DNA of 64,000 nt from Veillonellales bacterium (GTDB taxonomy: Bacteria > Bacillota > Negativicutes > JAAYSF01). The DNA lies in assembly GCA_039680175.1 (NCBI GenBank), contig JBDKTO010000001.1:1-64000 (forward strand), in the 5' to 3' direction. This document shows positions 55,617-64,000 of the stretch, piece after piece (the first letter of the stretch is position 1; the number at the start of each line of letters is the position of its first letter). Position numbers and translations under genes: made by a program. Below the pieces are notes generated by a model, which was given only the letters and a program-made list of their open reading frames with translations, was not told the DNA's origin and did no database searches.

Positions 55617-57406
55617 TGAGTGATGACAGAATACACATTCTTGATGAGCATACGGCAAATCAGATTGCCGCCGGCGAAGTCGTTGAGCGGCCGGCATCGG
55701 TTATAAAGGAATTAGTGGAGAATTCGATTGATGCGAAGGGGCACAGCGTTGAAATTGAAATTGCCAATGGGGGAATCAATTTTATCCGGGTTACGGATGA
55801 TGGTATTGGTATGAGTCCGACCGACACCAAATTGGCTGTTTTACGTCATGCAACAAGCAAAATTCGCTTGGCGGGAGATTTGGTAAAAATTTATTCTTTA
55901 GGCTTTCGCGGTGAGGCTTTACCCAGCATTGCGGCTGTGGCAAAATTGACGATTACTACCCGGCAGCAGCAGCAGCCGTTAGCCAGTTATATTGAAATAC
56001 AAGGCGGAAAGATAGTTGACATCCGGGAAGCGGGCGGCAGTATCGGGACTACGGTAACGGTAACAGATTTATTCTTCAATACTCCGGCCCGGCAAAAATT
56101 TTTAAAAACTCCCGGAGCCGAAAGCACACAGATTCATAATGTTTTAGGCAAGCTGGCTTTATCTCAGCCTGAAATAGCCTTTAAACTCATCAATAATGGA
56201 AAAACGGTAGTTGCTACTCCGGGGAATGGCCAATTGTATGATACTTTGCTGAGTATGTATGGGCATAAGATCGGCTCAGAGTTGCTGCCGATTGACTATG
56301 ATCGAGATTCGATTGCTATTTCCGGTTATGTTTCTAAACCCAGTTTGCTAAAAAGCAGCCGCAATTGGCAAACTTTTATCGTAAATGGAAGGATTATTAA
56401 CAGCCGTTTTATTGCCAAGGCGATAGACAATGCGTATCATTCTTTATTGCCGAAAATCGGATTTCCTTTAGCCGTATTGAATATTAAAGTTCCCCTGGAG
56501 TCTATTGATGTAAACGTACACCCACAAAAAAGTGAAGTGAAATTCAGCAATGAACAGATTGTTTTTCGGGCAGTATATCGAGCGATCACTGAAGCATTAA
56601 CCGCACCGCAATCTCTGAGTCAGCTTGCTGCGACGGTAGAACCCTCACAGCGTCAGTATCATCCGGTTCATACAGACTATGAGTCTCAGCAGAATTACAG
56701 TCCGGTTCAATCCGTTCAACTGTGGCAGGAAGGGGAGAACCCTGTCTCCATAGAGACGGCAAGAAGGTTGATGCAGCAGGAAGAACCCATTTTGGCGGGC
56801 AAAGGACCGGCGCCGGTGTTGGCTAATGTGGAATCAAATGTTGCTTTTCAGCCTTTAGGACAAGTGAGTGATTGTTATATCGTTGCCCAGGGTGAAGACG
56901 GACTCTATATTATCGATCAGCATGCCGCCCATGAGCGAATTTTATATGACCGGTTGTGTGGAGCGGCAGGTCGAATTCCGGTACAGCAGTTATTGATGCC
57001 GGCGTACTTTGAGTTTGATGCTGTGGAAATGAGTCTCATTGAGGAAAATCATGCTGTATTTTACGATATGGGATTTACCTTGGAACAAGTCGGACCGAAT
57101 AGCGTGCGCTTGGTTGAAACACCGGCGGATGTTCCGTCAGCCGAAGTAGAAGCTCTTCTCCGCCAGATAATGGAGATCATTCAAACTGCGCAGCAGCCAT
57201 CGCCGGAGCAATTACGGCATGCCTGCTTGCAAATGACGGCCTGCAGGGCGGCGATAAAAGCAGGTGATCCTCTGAATATGCGGCAGATCCAAGCATTGTT
57301 AAGCGAACTGTGCAACACCGACTTTCCCTATACGTGCCCTCATGGTCGGCCTGCGATCATAAACATTAGTACAGCCGAATTAGCAAAAATGTTTAAACGT
57401 ACCTGA
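55616..57406 (+). CDS. mutL: DNA mismatch repair protein MutL
   Basis: 596 residues. GHKL ATPase motifs: IAAGEVVERPASVIKELVENSIDA, RVTDDGIGM, GFRGEALPSIA; then DLFFNTPARQKFLK; C-terminal endonuclease-type motif IDQHAAHERILYDRL and ACRAAIKAGDPL, CPHGRP. The DQHAxxER motif indicates an endonuclease MutL. Start shares the last base of the mutS stop. Confidence 0.95.
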   Translation: MSDDRIHILDEHTANQIAAGEVVERPASVIKELVENSIDAKGHSVEIEIANGGINFIRVTDDGIGMSPTDTKLAVLRHATSKIRLAGDLVKIYSLGFRGEALPSIAAVAKLTITTRQQQQPLASYIEIQGGKIVDIREAGGSIGTTVTVTDLFFNTPARQKFLKTPGAESTQIHNVLGKLALSQPEIAFKLINNGKTVVATPGNGQLYDTLLSMYGHKIGSELLPIDYDRDSIAISGYVSKPSLLKSSRNWQTFIVNGRIINSRFIAKAIDNAYHSLLPKIGFPLAVLNIKVPLESIDVNVHPQKSEVKFSNEQIVFRAVYRAITEALTAPQSLSQLAATVEPSQRQYHPVHTDYESQQNYSPVQSVQLWQEGENPVSIETARRLMQQEEPILAGKGPAPVLANVESNVAFQPLGQVSDCYIVAQGEDGLYIIDQHAAHERILYDRLCGAAGRIPVQQLLMPAYFEFDAVEMSLIEENHAVFYDMGFTLEQVGPNSVRLVETPADVPSAEVEALLRQIMEIIQTAQQPSPEQLRHACLQMTACRAAIKAGDPLNMRQIQALLSELCNTDFPYTCPHGRPAIINISTAELAKMFKRT

Positions 57407-57441
57407 TTCTTAGCGGCAGTGGAAAGTTTGAAGGTGATAAA

Positions 57442-58230
57442 ATGGATTTAGTGGTAACGACAGTCCGCGAGCACTATGCGGCAGAAATGGATACAGCCCG
57501 GCAGTTTGCGGCAGCACTTAATGTTCCGTTTGTGCAGCGGGAAAGCAGATCGGTGGGCAATATAAAGGCTGCGTATGGTGTCAATAATATTCTGGCTTTT
57601 TCCCGCAGAAAGGGGCCGGTTGTTTATACGGAAGGGGGAGAATTTTTTTTCCATCTGAGTATGGCCGAATTGCGTATAAAAAATATCATAAATGGAAAAG
57701 ATGACCATATGGTAACAGCAATGGAGCTAAAGTCAGGGATGTCGGTGCTTGATTGTACCCTGGGGCTAGGTACCGACGCTATTGTTGCCAGTTTTATAGC
57801 CGGTACCGCCGGAAAGGTCATAGGATTGGAGCATTCACCGGTAGTCGCTTTGATTACCCGGTATGGTTTGCAAAATTTCAGTGGCGACAACAGTGAAATC
57901 AACCGTTCAATGCGTAATATACAGGTTTGCAATCTGGATTATCACCAGTATTTAACCCGATTGCCGGAGAAAAGTTTTGATATTGTATACTTTGATCCCA
58001 TGTTTCGCCATCCCATCCAAAGCAGTTCCAATCTAAAACCGCTGCGTTACCTGGCAGATGCTCGCCCCTTGGATACTTTGGCACTGCAAAGGGCACGCCG
58101 CATCGCAAGAAACCGGGTGATTGTAAAGGAAACCTCCCATAGTCCCGAGTTTACCCGTCTGGGAATTACCACAGTTTTTGGCGGTAAATATAGCAGTATC
58201 CAATATGGAATGCTTGAGGCGGGAGGTTGA
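57442..58230 (+). CDS. SAM-dependent methyltransferase, RsmJ/DUF548 family
   Basis: 262 residues. VLDCTLGLGTDAIVASFIAG is the SAM-binding loop and DIVYFDPMFRHPIQSSSNLKPLRYLAD the catalytic DPMF motif. This resembles RsmJ (16S rRNA m2G1516 methyltransferase). The first 80 residues contain YGVNNILAFSRRKGPVVYTEGGEFFFH. It sits between mutL and miaA, so its cotranscription suggests an RNA-modification gene. The exact nucleotide target is inference. Confidence 0.82.
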   Translation: MDLVVTTVREHYAAEMDTARQFAAALNVPFVQRESRSVGNIKAAYGVNNILAFSRRKGPVVYTEGGEFFFHLSMAELRIKNIINGKDDHMVTAMELKSGMSVLDCTLGLGTDAIVASFIAGTAGKVIGLEHSPVVALITRYGLQNFSGDNSEINRSMRNIQVCNLDYHQYLTRLPEKSFDIVYFDPMFRHPIQSSSNLKPLRYLADARPLDTLALQRARRIARNRVIVKETSHSPEFTRLGITTVFGGKYSSIQYGMLEAGG

Positions 58231-58234
58231 TTTT

Positions 58235-59170
58235 ATGGAACGCTTGATTGCCATTATCGGGCCAACGGCAGTGGGTAAAACTAAAATTAGTATTGATTTG
58301 GCCAAAATGTTGGGAACGGAGATCATTTCGGGAGATTCTATGCTGGTTTATCGTGGGATGAATATTGGAACCGCCAAGCCGACTTTGGCTGAGCGCGACG
58401 GAGTTATTCATCATTTGATTGATATACTTGAACCAAGTGAAGAGTTTACGGTGGTCGATTTTCAAGCAAGGGCAAGTCAATGTATAGCAGATATCAATAG
58501 GCGGGGCAAGCTTCCCATTTTAGCAGGGGGAACAGGACTATATGTCAAAGCCTTGCTGGAAGGATATTTGTTTCATCCTGCCCCCGGCGATGCAGAGTAT
58601 CGGTTTCATTTAGAAAAGCTGGCCCAGGACCACGGCAACCAGTACTTGCATGACAGGCTCGCTAGGGTTGATCCGATTACTGCATCACGGCTGCACCCCA
58701 ATGATCAGCGGCGCATTGTCCGGGCTTTGGAAGTAGTTCATCTGGGTGGTGACGCGTTTTCCTCCGGTACATTGTCGGAAAACAAATTGATTTATGATGC
58801 TGTTGTGATTGGGCTGACAATAGATCGGACTATATTATATCAGCGGATTAATCAACGAGTTGACCAAATGCTGGAACAAGGACTGGTTGCTGAAGTAAAA
58901 GCTTTATTAGAGCAGGGAATTTCAACCGGATATCAATCCATGCAAGGCATCGGCTATAAAGAAATCGCTGCTTATTTAAAGGGAGAGGCAGATTTATCCA
59001 CTGCCAGCGAGAAAGTCAAACAAGCTACGAGGCATTTTGCGAAGCGTCAGCTGACTTGGTACCGTAAGATGCCGTATGTTGTCTGGTTTGATGTAAATGA
59101 GTTTACAAACTATGATAAAATGTTGGCAACTTTTTACAATTATATTGCAGGAAAGTTTGACAGCAGGTAG
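58235..59170 (+). CDS. miaA: tRNA dimethylallyltransferase MiaA
   Basis: 311 residues. P-loop GPTAVGKTKISI, ISGDSMLVYRGMNIGTAKPT, ILAGGTGLYVKALLEG, DQRRIVRALEV, QGIGYKEIAAYL and a RQLTWYRK zinc-free C-terminus. Adds an isopentenyl group to A37, the substrate for MiaB. ATG 58235 has GGAGG before it, and follows the methyltransferase by 5 bp. Confidence 0.95.
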   Translation: MERLIAIIGPTAVGKTKISIDLAKMLGTEIISGDSMLVYRGMNIGTAKPTLAERDGVIHHLIDILEPSEEFTVVDFQARASQCIADINRRGKLPILAGGTGLYVKALLEGYLFHPAPGDAEYRFHLEKLAQDHGNQYLHDRLARVDPITASRLHPNDQRRIVRALEVVHLGGDAFSSGTLSENKLIYDAVVIGLTIDRTILYQRINQRVDQMLEQGLVAEVKALLEQGISTGYQSMQGIGYKEIAAYLKGEADLSTASEKVKQATRHFAKRQLTWYRKMPYVVWFDVNEFTNYDKMLATFYNYIAGKFDSR

Positions 59171-59217
59171 AATAGATTAAAAGATAAAGGTAAACACGAA
59201 TACGGAGGGGTTTTAGG

Positions 59218-59484
59218 ATGACAACTAAAGTGATTAATTTGCAGGATAGTTTTTTAAATCAAGTTCGCAAAGAAAATTTACCGGTTATTATTTATCTTGT
59301 GAATGGGTTTCAGTTGCGTGGGTCGGTGAGAGGTTTTGATAATTTCACGGTAATCATTGAAAATGACGGAAAGCAACAATTAGTTTACAAACATGCGATA
59401 TCGACTATTACCCCCTTCCGTCCGCTGACAGCCAGCTATCATGAAAAAAAGGAAGAGAGCAAGGCTGAAATGCCCAGTAAATAA
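59218..59484 (+). CDS. hfq: RNA chaperone Hfq
   Basis: 88 residues. Sm1 motif [40 protein letters not shown] and Sm2 YKHAISTI, then a Lys/Glu-rich tail ([13 protein letters not shown]). Hfq binds sRNAs and poly(A) stretches. GGAGGGG precedes ATG. Ends at a strong terminator, closing the miaB-hfq operon. Confidence 0.96.
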   Translation: MTTKVINLQDSFLNQVRKENLPVIIYLVNGFQLRGSVRGFDNFTVIIENDGKQQLVYKHAISTITPFRPLTASYHEKKEESKAEMPSK

Positions 59485-59519
59485 AATATCATTTACATAC
59501 AAGAGAAGAGCGTGGTTTG

Positions 59520-59565
59520 AAAAGGTGAAAAAATCCTATTGCAATTAGGTTTTTTCACCTTTTTC
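59520..59565 (+). terminator. hfq terminator
   Basis: AAAAGGTGAAAAAATCCTA/TAGGTTTTTTCACCTTTT stem followed by TTTTC; 18-bp stem. Confidence 0.9.
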
Positions 59566-59582
59566 ATTATTTTGCGTATAAT
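59554..59582 (+). promoter_or_regulatory. Promoter of the SpoVK-like gene cluster
   Basis: TTCACC at 59554-59559 and perfect TATAAT at 59577-59582 with a 17-bp spacer, overlapping the hfq terminator. It gives the SpoVK-GTPase-UbiA-like cluster its own start. Confidence 0.55.
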
Positions 59583-59615
59583 GGGTATCACAATAGCCTA
59601 AGTGAGGTGACCGGA

Positions 59616-60560
59616 ATGGAATGTACCATACCGCAAGCTGTGTTCACGTCTCTTGAACGGGGAGAAATATCGGCTATTGAGGCTTTTCGAACACTAAGAA
59701 ACATAGATGGATTGGGAATTTATGACGTGCGTTCTAAGCAAGAGAATCACCAGCAAATTGAAAAACTTTTACAGGAACTGGATCATTTAATTGGGCTCCC
59801 GGAAGTAAAAAAATTGGTGCGTGAAATTTATGCATTTATTCAAATTCAAAAACGCCGGGAGGCAGAAAATCTTACGACAGAGCCATTGGTACTGCATATG
59901 ATCTTTAAAGGCAATCCGGGAACCGGGAAAACCACGGTAGCTCGGATACTGGGTAAGGTTTTTTGCGAAATGGGCGTTTTAATGCGGGGGCATCTGATTG
60001 AAGTTGAACGAGCCGATTTAGTGGGCGAATACATTGGGCATACAGCACAAAAAACCCGTGAACAATTAACGAAGGCCTACGGGGGGATTCTATTTATTGA
60101 TGAAGCCTATTCTTTGGCGCGGGGCGGTGAAAAAGACTTTGGCAAAGAAGCCATTGATGTATTGGTGAAAACCATGGAGGATCACAAGGATGAACTGATT
60201 TTAATTCTGGCGGGATACCAAAGGGAAATGGAAAATTTTCTTTCGACCAATCCCGGCTTACGCTCACGATTCCCAATCCACATTGATTTTCCCGACTATA
60301 ATCAGCATGAATTGTTGAAGATCGCTGAGCAAATGTGCGCTAAACGTCAGTATCGATTGACAGAAGAAGCGCAAAAGGCGTTAATGAATTTCTTGCGTTC
60401 GGTACAGTTGCGCGATATTGAAAATTTTGGTAATGCTCGCACGGTAAGAAATATTATTGAGAAGGCTATTCGACATCAGGCGGTACGGCTGATTACGAAA
60501 AGCAGTATTACGCGTCAAGAGTTAATGGTGATAGAGTCCAGCGATATTTTGGAGGTGTAA
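59616..60560 (+). CDS. spoVK: SpoVK-like AAA+ ATPase
   Basis: 314 residues. Walker A FKGNPGTGKTTVARILG, GEYIGHTAQKTREQL, Walker B GGILFIDEAYSLARGGEKDFGKEAIDVLVK, LAGYQREMENFL and sensor R at PGLRSRFPIHIDFPDY. The CbbX/SpoVK subfamily, AAA+ with spore role in Bacillus. ATG 59616 has AGGTGACC upstream. First gene of a five-gene run before hflX. Confidence 0.92.
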   Translation: MECTIPQAVFTSLERGEISAIEAFRTLRNIDGLGIYDVRSKQENHQQIEKLLQELDHLIGLPEVKKLVREIYAFIQIQKRREAENLTTEPLVLHMIFKGNPGTGKTTVARILGKVFCEMGVLMRGHLIEVERADLVGEYIGHTAQKTREQLTKAYGGILFIDEAYSLARGGEKDFGKEAIDVLVKTMEDHKDELILILAGYQREMENFLSTNPGLRSRFPIHIDFPDYNQHELLKIAEQMCAKRQYRLTEEAQKALMNFLRSVQLRDIENFGNARTVRNIIEKAIRHQAVRLITKSSITRQELMVIESSDILEV

Positions 60561-60562
60561 GC

Positions 60563-61168
60563 ATGAAGGAGTTTGTCATTGTGGGCAGGCCAAACTCCGG
60601 CAAAACAATGTTTGCTCTTAATTTTTCAGGCTATATGGGCTGCAAAACCATTGATATTACGTTTCGTACCTATGATGGTTTAATTACCTGTCGCCGCTTT
60701 ACGGTAGAAGAGGCTAAAAGAGAGCTCTGTGGCATGACGACGCATAAAACCCGTTCTTTGCAATCCATTGTTCTACATATTGCCTTAAGAAAAACAATGG
60801 TTAATTTCAAATTGACGGATACTTGCGGTCTGATCGAGAAAATTCATTCTGACGAAGCTATTCGCCGTGGAATGGCTCAAACCATTAGTTTGGTACGAAG
60901 CGCTGACTTTATTATCCATATTGTTGACTTTTCCGGCGGTGCAATTGATGAATTTAAAAATTCCAATAACATAGACGCAGAGATATTTGATTATGGTGTT
61001 GTACGTCATACATATGCATTAATTATCAATAAAATAGATTTGCCATCCGTAAAGGAACATATTGGGCGAATAACAGCTTTATTTCCTACTGCTCTCATTA
61101 TTCCCGCGTCCGGAATGTACGGGTATGGATTTAAAGAGGTGAAAGCTTGTGTTTCCAGAAATATTTGA
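60563..61168 (+). CDS. Small Era-like GTPase, hypothetical
   Basis: 201 residues. G1 GRPNSGKT (residues 8-15), a G3 DTCG, and G4 NKID are visible, with a basic CRRFTVEEAKRELCGMTTHKTRS switch region that has no match in known families I recall. GGAGGTG precedes ATG; the ribosome site lies inside the spoVK 3' end. It shares 20 bp with the next gene. Likely membrane- or ribosome-associated; function unknown. Confidence 0.85.
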   Translation: MKEFVIVGRPNSGKTMFALNFSGYMGCKTIDITFRTYDGLITCRRFTVEEAKRELCGMTTHKTRSLQSIVLHIALRKTMVNFKLTDTCGLIEKIHSDEAIRRGMAQTISLVRSADFIIHIVDFSGGAIDEFKNSNNIDAEIFDYGVVRHTYALIINKIDLPSVKEHIGRITALFPTALIIPASGMYGYGFKEVKACVSRNI

Positions 61169-61742
61169 GTTTGTCAAGACGATGGCAGCAGTAATTTGCA
61201 GTGCAATAGCCATAAAACTCGCGGATGATTATTTGGATAAGGAGGCCGATCTTGCCGGCGCTCAACTCAACTGGTCGGTAAAATTAGGACAGGGTTGCAT
61301 GGTGTATGCCATGTTTTTTATCATGATAGCGGCTGGGTTAAGCACAAGTTTGACGATTGCTTTGTTTTTTGGCAGCTATATTACCGGGATGTGCAAGGAT
61401 CTAAATAAAAAATTTGCCACTCGTTTATCCGGCCGGGGAGAAAATTTAATAGTACTGGCTATTGGCAGTATGATTTTAGGCTGGCGAATGATGCTCTTTG
61501 GTTTGACATTTATGCTAGCGGTTCAGCTGGTTGACGATTGTATAGATATTTACGTTGATTCCTTGCTGGGGCAGCGCAATTTGGCATGCCGATTTGGCAA
61601 AATTGAATGCATTCTGTCAGCTGTATTATGCGGTTTAGTGTCTTGGTGGCTGCAGGAGCAGCTGTTTGCTGTGGTGCTGTTTGGCACCTGCCTATTTTAC
61701 GCTGCATTGTTGTGGCACCAAAGGAGGCGTGATTATGCTTGA
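61149..61742 (+). CDS. UbiA-like small membrane protein
   Basis: 197 residues, GTG start at 61149 (AGAGGTG upstream). Six hydrophobic segments. An acidic pair D26-D27, D30 and D34 (LADDYLDKEAD) at the N-terminal end and a second copy QLVDDCIDIYVDS about residues 125-137, ending QRNLACRFGK. These echo the two DDxxD metal motifs of UbiA prenyltransferases, but the protein is about 100 residues shorter. The link to prenyl transfer is inference. No family assigned. Confidence 0.7.
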   Translation: MFPEIFEFVKTMAAVICSAIAIKLADDYLDKEADLAGAQLNWSVKLGQGCMVYAMFFIMIAAGLSTSLTIALFFGSYITGMCKDLNKKFATRLSGRGENLIVLAIGSMILGWRMMLFGLTFMLAVQLVDDCIDIYVDSLLGQRNLACRFGKIECILSAVLCGLVSWWLQEQLFAVVLFGTCLFYAALLWHQRRRDYA

Positions 61743-61968
61743 AACTAGCATAATCATAGTTGCAGCCTTATTGATGGGCTATATTTTAGGGAAGCATTAT
61801 GGCTATCAGCAAGGGAATCGGGAAGGACAGGTCAGTATGGGTTTGCTTTTGCGCCAAAAGTCATTGGAACAGGGACAGTGTGCTTTGTGCCACCAGTTTT
61901 TTGAGGACAATAATGCCGGAATGAAACCCAATCCTCCTGTAGATAATAGTTTACAGGAGGGATCGTAG
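61735..61968 (+). CDS. Small single-TM protein with CxxC
   Basis: 77 residues: one membrane helix at the N-terminus (SIIIVAALLMGYILG), a Gly/Gln-rich stretch and QCALCHQFFEDNN, a possible metal or redox pair. AAAGGAGG precedes ATG. Overlaps both neighbours by a few bases. No family recognised. Confidence 0.75.
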   Translation: MLETSIIIVAALLMGYILGKHYGYQQGNREGQVSMGLLLRQKSLEQGQCALCHQFFEDNNAGMKPNPPVDNSLQEGS

Positions 61969-62291
61969 TGAATGTTTCCCGCAGAGAACGCAAGCGCGAG
62001 AAAATCATAACCCGGCGAAGTCAATTTTGGGCCAATAGCATTTGGATACTATTGGCAACCGCAGTAGGTTTATTATGGTGTAATCAATATATTTTTACCT
62101 TTGCGATGAGTATGACCGTCCTCCTGCTAGGTATTGTCGGTATAAATTACGCTAACATTCGCCTGTTTCTGCCAGGTCTTACTTCGCCTTTTCTGTTTAT
62201 TCGCTGGAGTGCCGCACTGCTATATTTATTAGGCATTATTATTTTCATCAGCCAGGTGAGTATATACACATTACTATCCTGCCGTCCATAA
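61968..62291 (+). CDS. Membrane protein, 107 aa
   Basis: Starts GTG at 61968, sharing the last base of the previous stop. A basic head (SRRERKREKIITRRSQF) then three hydrophobic segments (WILLATAVGLLW, FTFAMSMTVLLLGIVGI and AALLYLLGIIIFISQVSIY). The positive-inside rule places the N-terminus in the cytosol. Last gene before hflX; function unknown. Confidence 0.75.
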   Translation: MNVSRRERKREKIITRRSQFWANSIWILLATAVGLLWCNQYIFTFAMSMTVLLLGIVGINYANIRLFLPGLTSPFLFIRWSAALLYLLGIIIFISQVSIYTLLSCRP

Positions 62292-62318
62292 TCTAAAATA
62301 TAAATTGTAAACGTAAAT

Positions 62319-62340
62319 TTGAGGCTGAATAGCCTCTTTA
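62319..62340 (+). terminator. Terminator before hflX
   Basis: GAGGCT GAAT AGCCTC hairpin followed by TTTATTG. Confidence 0.75.
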
Positions 62341-62369
62341 TTGTTGTAAAGAGTAAAGTATTATATAAT
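62341..62369 (+). promoter_or_regulatory. Promoter of hflX
   Basis: TTGTTG at 62341-62346 and perfect TATAAT at 62364-62369, 17-bp spacer, 25 bp before the start. Confidence 0.6.
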
Positions 62370-62393
62370 AAAAAGATGTGTTGGTAGGAGTTG

Positions 62394-64000
62394 ATGGATT
62401 TGACAAGTATTTCAGGTGATATTAACGGATTACGGAAAAGCATGATTGAGCGATTAGAACAATTATATGACTATACCATACCCTTTCAGCAGCCAATAGG
62501 CTTGGCAATGGCTGACCTGATGGCGCAAATTACCAGTCAAATTAACCGGGAAGTTGTTGTTTACGTGAATCGGCGGGGACAAGTAACTGCTGTTGCTGTC
62601 GGCGATGTACGAACTGTATCCCTTCCGGAACCAGAAGGACGGCGCTCACTGAATCGGTTAAGTGGTGTTCGCTGCATTCATACTCATCCTGATGGGCGCA
62701 GTAAGCTTAGTGAAATTGATATCGCTTCATTGAAAGAACTCCGTTTTGATGTTATGGCGGCGTTGGGAATAAGCGAAGGCCGGGTTTCCGAGGTCAGCTT
62801 TGGCTATATTGCGAATCAATCGGAAACCGGCTATTCTACAGACATGATTGGCCCGATGGATCTTAATGATTTTATAGAGATTGATTTACAATATTTGACA
62901 CGCCAAATTGAACAGCAATTGGAACTTAACGCTCAAGGAAGCAATTTAATGAGTCAGATTGAGCGGGCGATATTAGTTGGAATTCAGCGTCCCGGCCAAT
63001 GGGATGTAGTGGATTCTTTGGAGGAACTATCGCAGTTAGCCGATACGGCGGGTGCCCAAGTTTGTGGAACTGTGTGGCAAAAGCGGGAAAAACCGGATGC
63101 TGCATTCTTTATCGGTCGCGGCAAAGTTCAGGAAGTCAATTTTATACGGCAGGAGCAGGGGGCTGATATGGTAATTTTTGACGATGAATTATCGCCGGCA
63201 CAACAACGCAATCTGCAGCAGGCGCTGGGAGTTAAGGTGATAGACCGTACAGCTTTAATTTTAGATATTTTTTCCCAGCGGGCCCGTTCTCATGAGGGAA
63301 AGCTGCAGGTTGAGCTGGCTCAACTCCGCTATTCTTTGCCGCGGCTCAGAGGACAAGGCTTAATTTTGTCCCGTCTTGGCGGCGGCATTGGTACCAGGGG
63401 CCCGGGTGAAACAAAACTGGAAGTGGATCGCCGACGTATATATTCGAGAATTAGCGAGCTTGAAAAAGAAATCGGAAACGTAAAAAAGCAACGAGAGATC
63501 CAGCGAATAAACCGGCAGGCAGCACGGATTCCGCTGGTCGCTATGATCGGTTATACCAATGCCGGCAAGTCAACTTTGCTTAATGCATTGACTGAAGCCG
63601 GGGTATTGGCGGAAAATAAATTGTTTGCGACACTGGATCCGACCATTAGGCGGATTACTTTGTCAGACGGTCGGGAAGTGCTTATTGCCGATACCGTCGG
63701 ATTTATTCAGAAATTGCCCCATCCGTTAATTGCCGCCTTCCGGGCAACTTTGGAAGAAATTGTTCAGGCCGACCTGCTGTTACATGTAGTGGATGTTAGT
63801 CATAGCCTGCAGCAGCAGCAATGCGATGCTGTGCATCAGGTGCTGAAAGAACTGGATATTGCGGAAAAACCTACGATAATCGCACTCAATAAGACAGATA
63901 AAGTTGACAATCCTCATGTGTTGGCGAGAGCCCTTAGACAGGAAGGAAGTGTAGCGATTTCGGCGGCTTCCGGTCAGGGGATTCCAGCCTTGCTTGAAAC
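62394..64000 (+). CDS. hflX: GTPase HflX with JAMM-like N-terminal domain (partial)
   Basis: The frame is open to the window edge (535 codons), so the end is missing. Residues from about 200 are the HflX ribosome-binding region ([37 protein letters not shown]) followed by G1 [10 protein letters not shown]3 DTVGF and G4 NKTD. The first ~190 residues form an extension with H-x-H-x7-S-x2-D (H96, H98, S106, D109) and a Glu (E53) 43 residues before. HflX splits stalled ribosomes. AGGAG at 62386-62390 is nearer ATG 62394 than ideal; TTG 62400 is the alternative. Confidence 0.92.
   Translation, partial: MDLTSISGDINGLRKSMIERLEQLYDYTIPFQQPIGLAMADLMAQITSQINREVVVYVNRRGQVTAVAVGDVRTVSLPEPEGRRSLNRLSGVRCIHTHPDGRSKLSEIDIASLKELRFDVMAALGISEGRVSEVSFGYIANQSETGYSTDMIGPMDLNDFIEIDLQYLTRQIEQQLELNAQGSNLMSQIERAILVGIQRPGQWDVVDSLEELSQLADTAGAQVCGTVWQKREKPDAAFFIGRGKVQEVNFIRQEQGADMVIFDDELSPAQQRNLQQALGVKVIDRTALILDIFSQRARSHEGKLQVELAQLRYSLPRLRGQGLILSRLGGGIGTRGPGETKLEVDRRRIYSRISELEKEIGNVKKQREIQRINRQAARIPLVAMIGYTNAGKSTLLNALTEAGVLAENKLFATLDPTIRRITLSDGREVLIADTVGFIQKLPHPLIAAFRATLEEIVQADLLLHVVDVSHSLQQQQCDAVHQVLKELDIAEKPTIIALNKTDKVDNPHVLARALRQEGSVAISAASGQGIPALLE

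Overview
The window is a chromosomal housekeeping stretch from an endospore-forming, probably anaerobic Firmicute (Bacillota). It carries PolC, Spo0E-like, SpoVS, SpoVK, SpoIIIE/FtsK-type, TepA, YlzJ, YlmC/YmxH and YlxY-family genes in an order close to the Bacillus polC-rimP-nusA-infB-truB-ribF-rpsO-pnp, dapG-dapA, ftsK, cinA, rny-ymdB-spoVS, miaB-mutS-mutL-miaA-hfq-spoVK-hflX region. The protein flavour and the re-arranged details (no recA after cinA, no spoVFA/B before asd, dapB in their place, a PolC without its exonuclease) suggest a spore-forming Negativicute such as a Sporomusa or Pelosinus relative. That placement is inference. I saw no rRNA, tRNA, CRISPR array, prophage or insertion sequence.

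Layout. 1-2.1 kb is a low-density accessory edge: a possible coding remnant, two tiny membrane proteins, a DUF1653 protein, a Spo0E-like phosphatase and a YlmC paralogue. 2.1-3.8 kb holds nrdR (preceded by two NrdR-box-like sites), nrdG and a convergent Spx/ArsC-like gene. 3.9-16 kb is polC followed by the translation and ribosome-maturation operon rimP-nusA-rnpM-ylxQ-infB-rbfA-nrnA-truB-ribF and then rpsO. 16-24.8 kb carries pnp, a YlxY-type deacetylase homologue, two secreted wall hydrolases that share an N-terminal hydrophobic motif, an M16 peptidase, dut, ymxH and a glycine-zipper stress protein. 24.9-29.3 kb is a lysine-riboswitch-controlled dapB-asd-dapG-dapA operon. 29.3-38.9 kb has RNase J, TepA, YlzJ, an FtsK/SpoIIIE translocase, a RodZ-like protein, a YgiQ-type radical SAM protein, a small membrane protein and an orphan periplasmic binding protein with an operator-like leader.

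38.9-47.5 kb runs rimO, cinA, a DEAD-box helicase, recX, rny, an unknown gene, ymdB and spoVS. 47.5-51.5 kb has a leucyl aminopeptidase, a PHP phosphoesterase, a P-loop/Asp23-like fusion and two half-length TauE permease genes. 51.6-59.5 kb is miaB-mutS-mutL-methyltransferase-miaA-hfq. 59.6-64 kb is an AAA+ SpoVK-like ATPase, a small GTPase, a UbiA-like membrane protein, two small membrane proteins and the start of hflX.

The strongest leads for something undescribed are: (1) HflX with an N-terminal domain that carries a full JAMM/MPN-type metal-site pattern (E53, H96, H98, S106, D109), next to the SpoVK/GTPase/UbiA-like cluster; (2) rny, which has a good promoter, a leader that can form an H-type pseudoknot, and no ATG/GTG/TTG start at its Shine-Dalgarno (AUC or AUU appears to be used); (3) PolC with the proofreading exonuclease cleanly absent; (4) the P-loop/Asp23 fusion; (5) a shared 20-residue motif in two unrelated secreted wall hydrolases; (6) a split TauE transporter made of two overlapping homologous half-genes.
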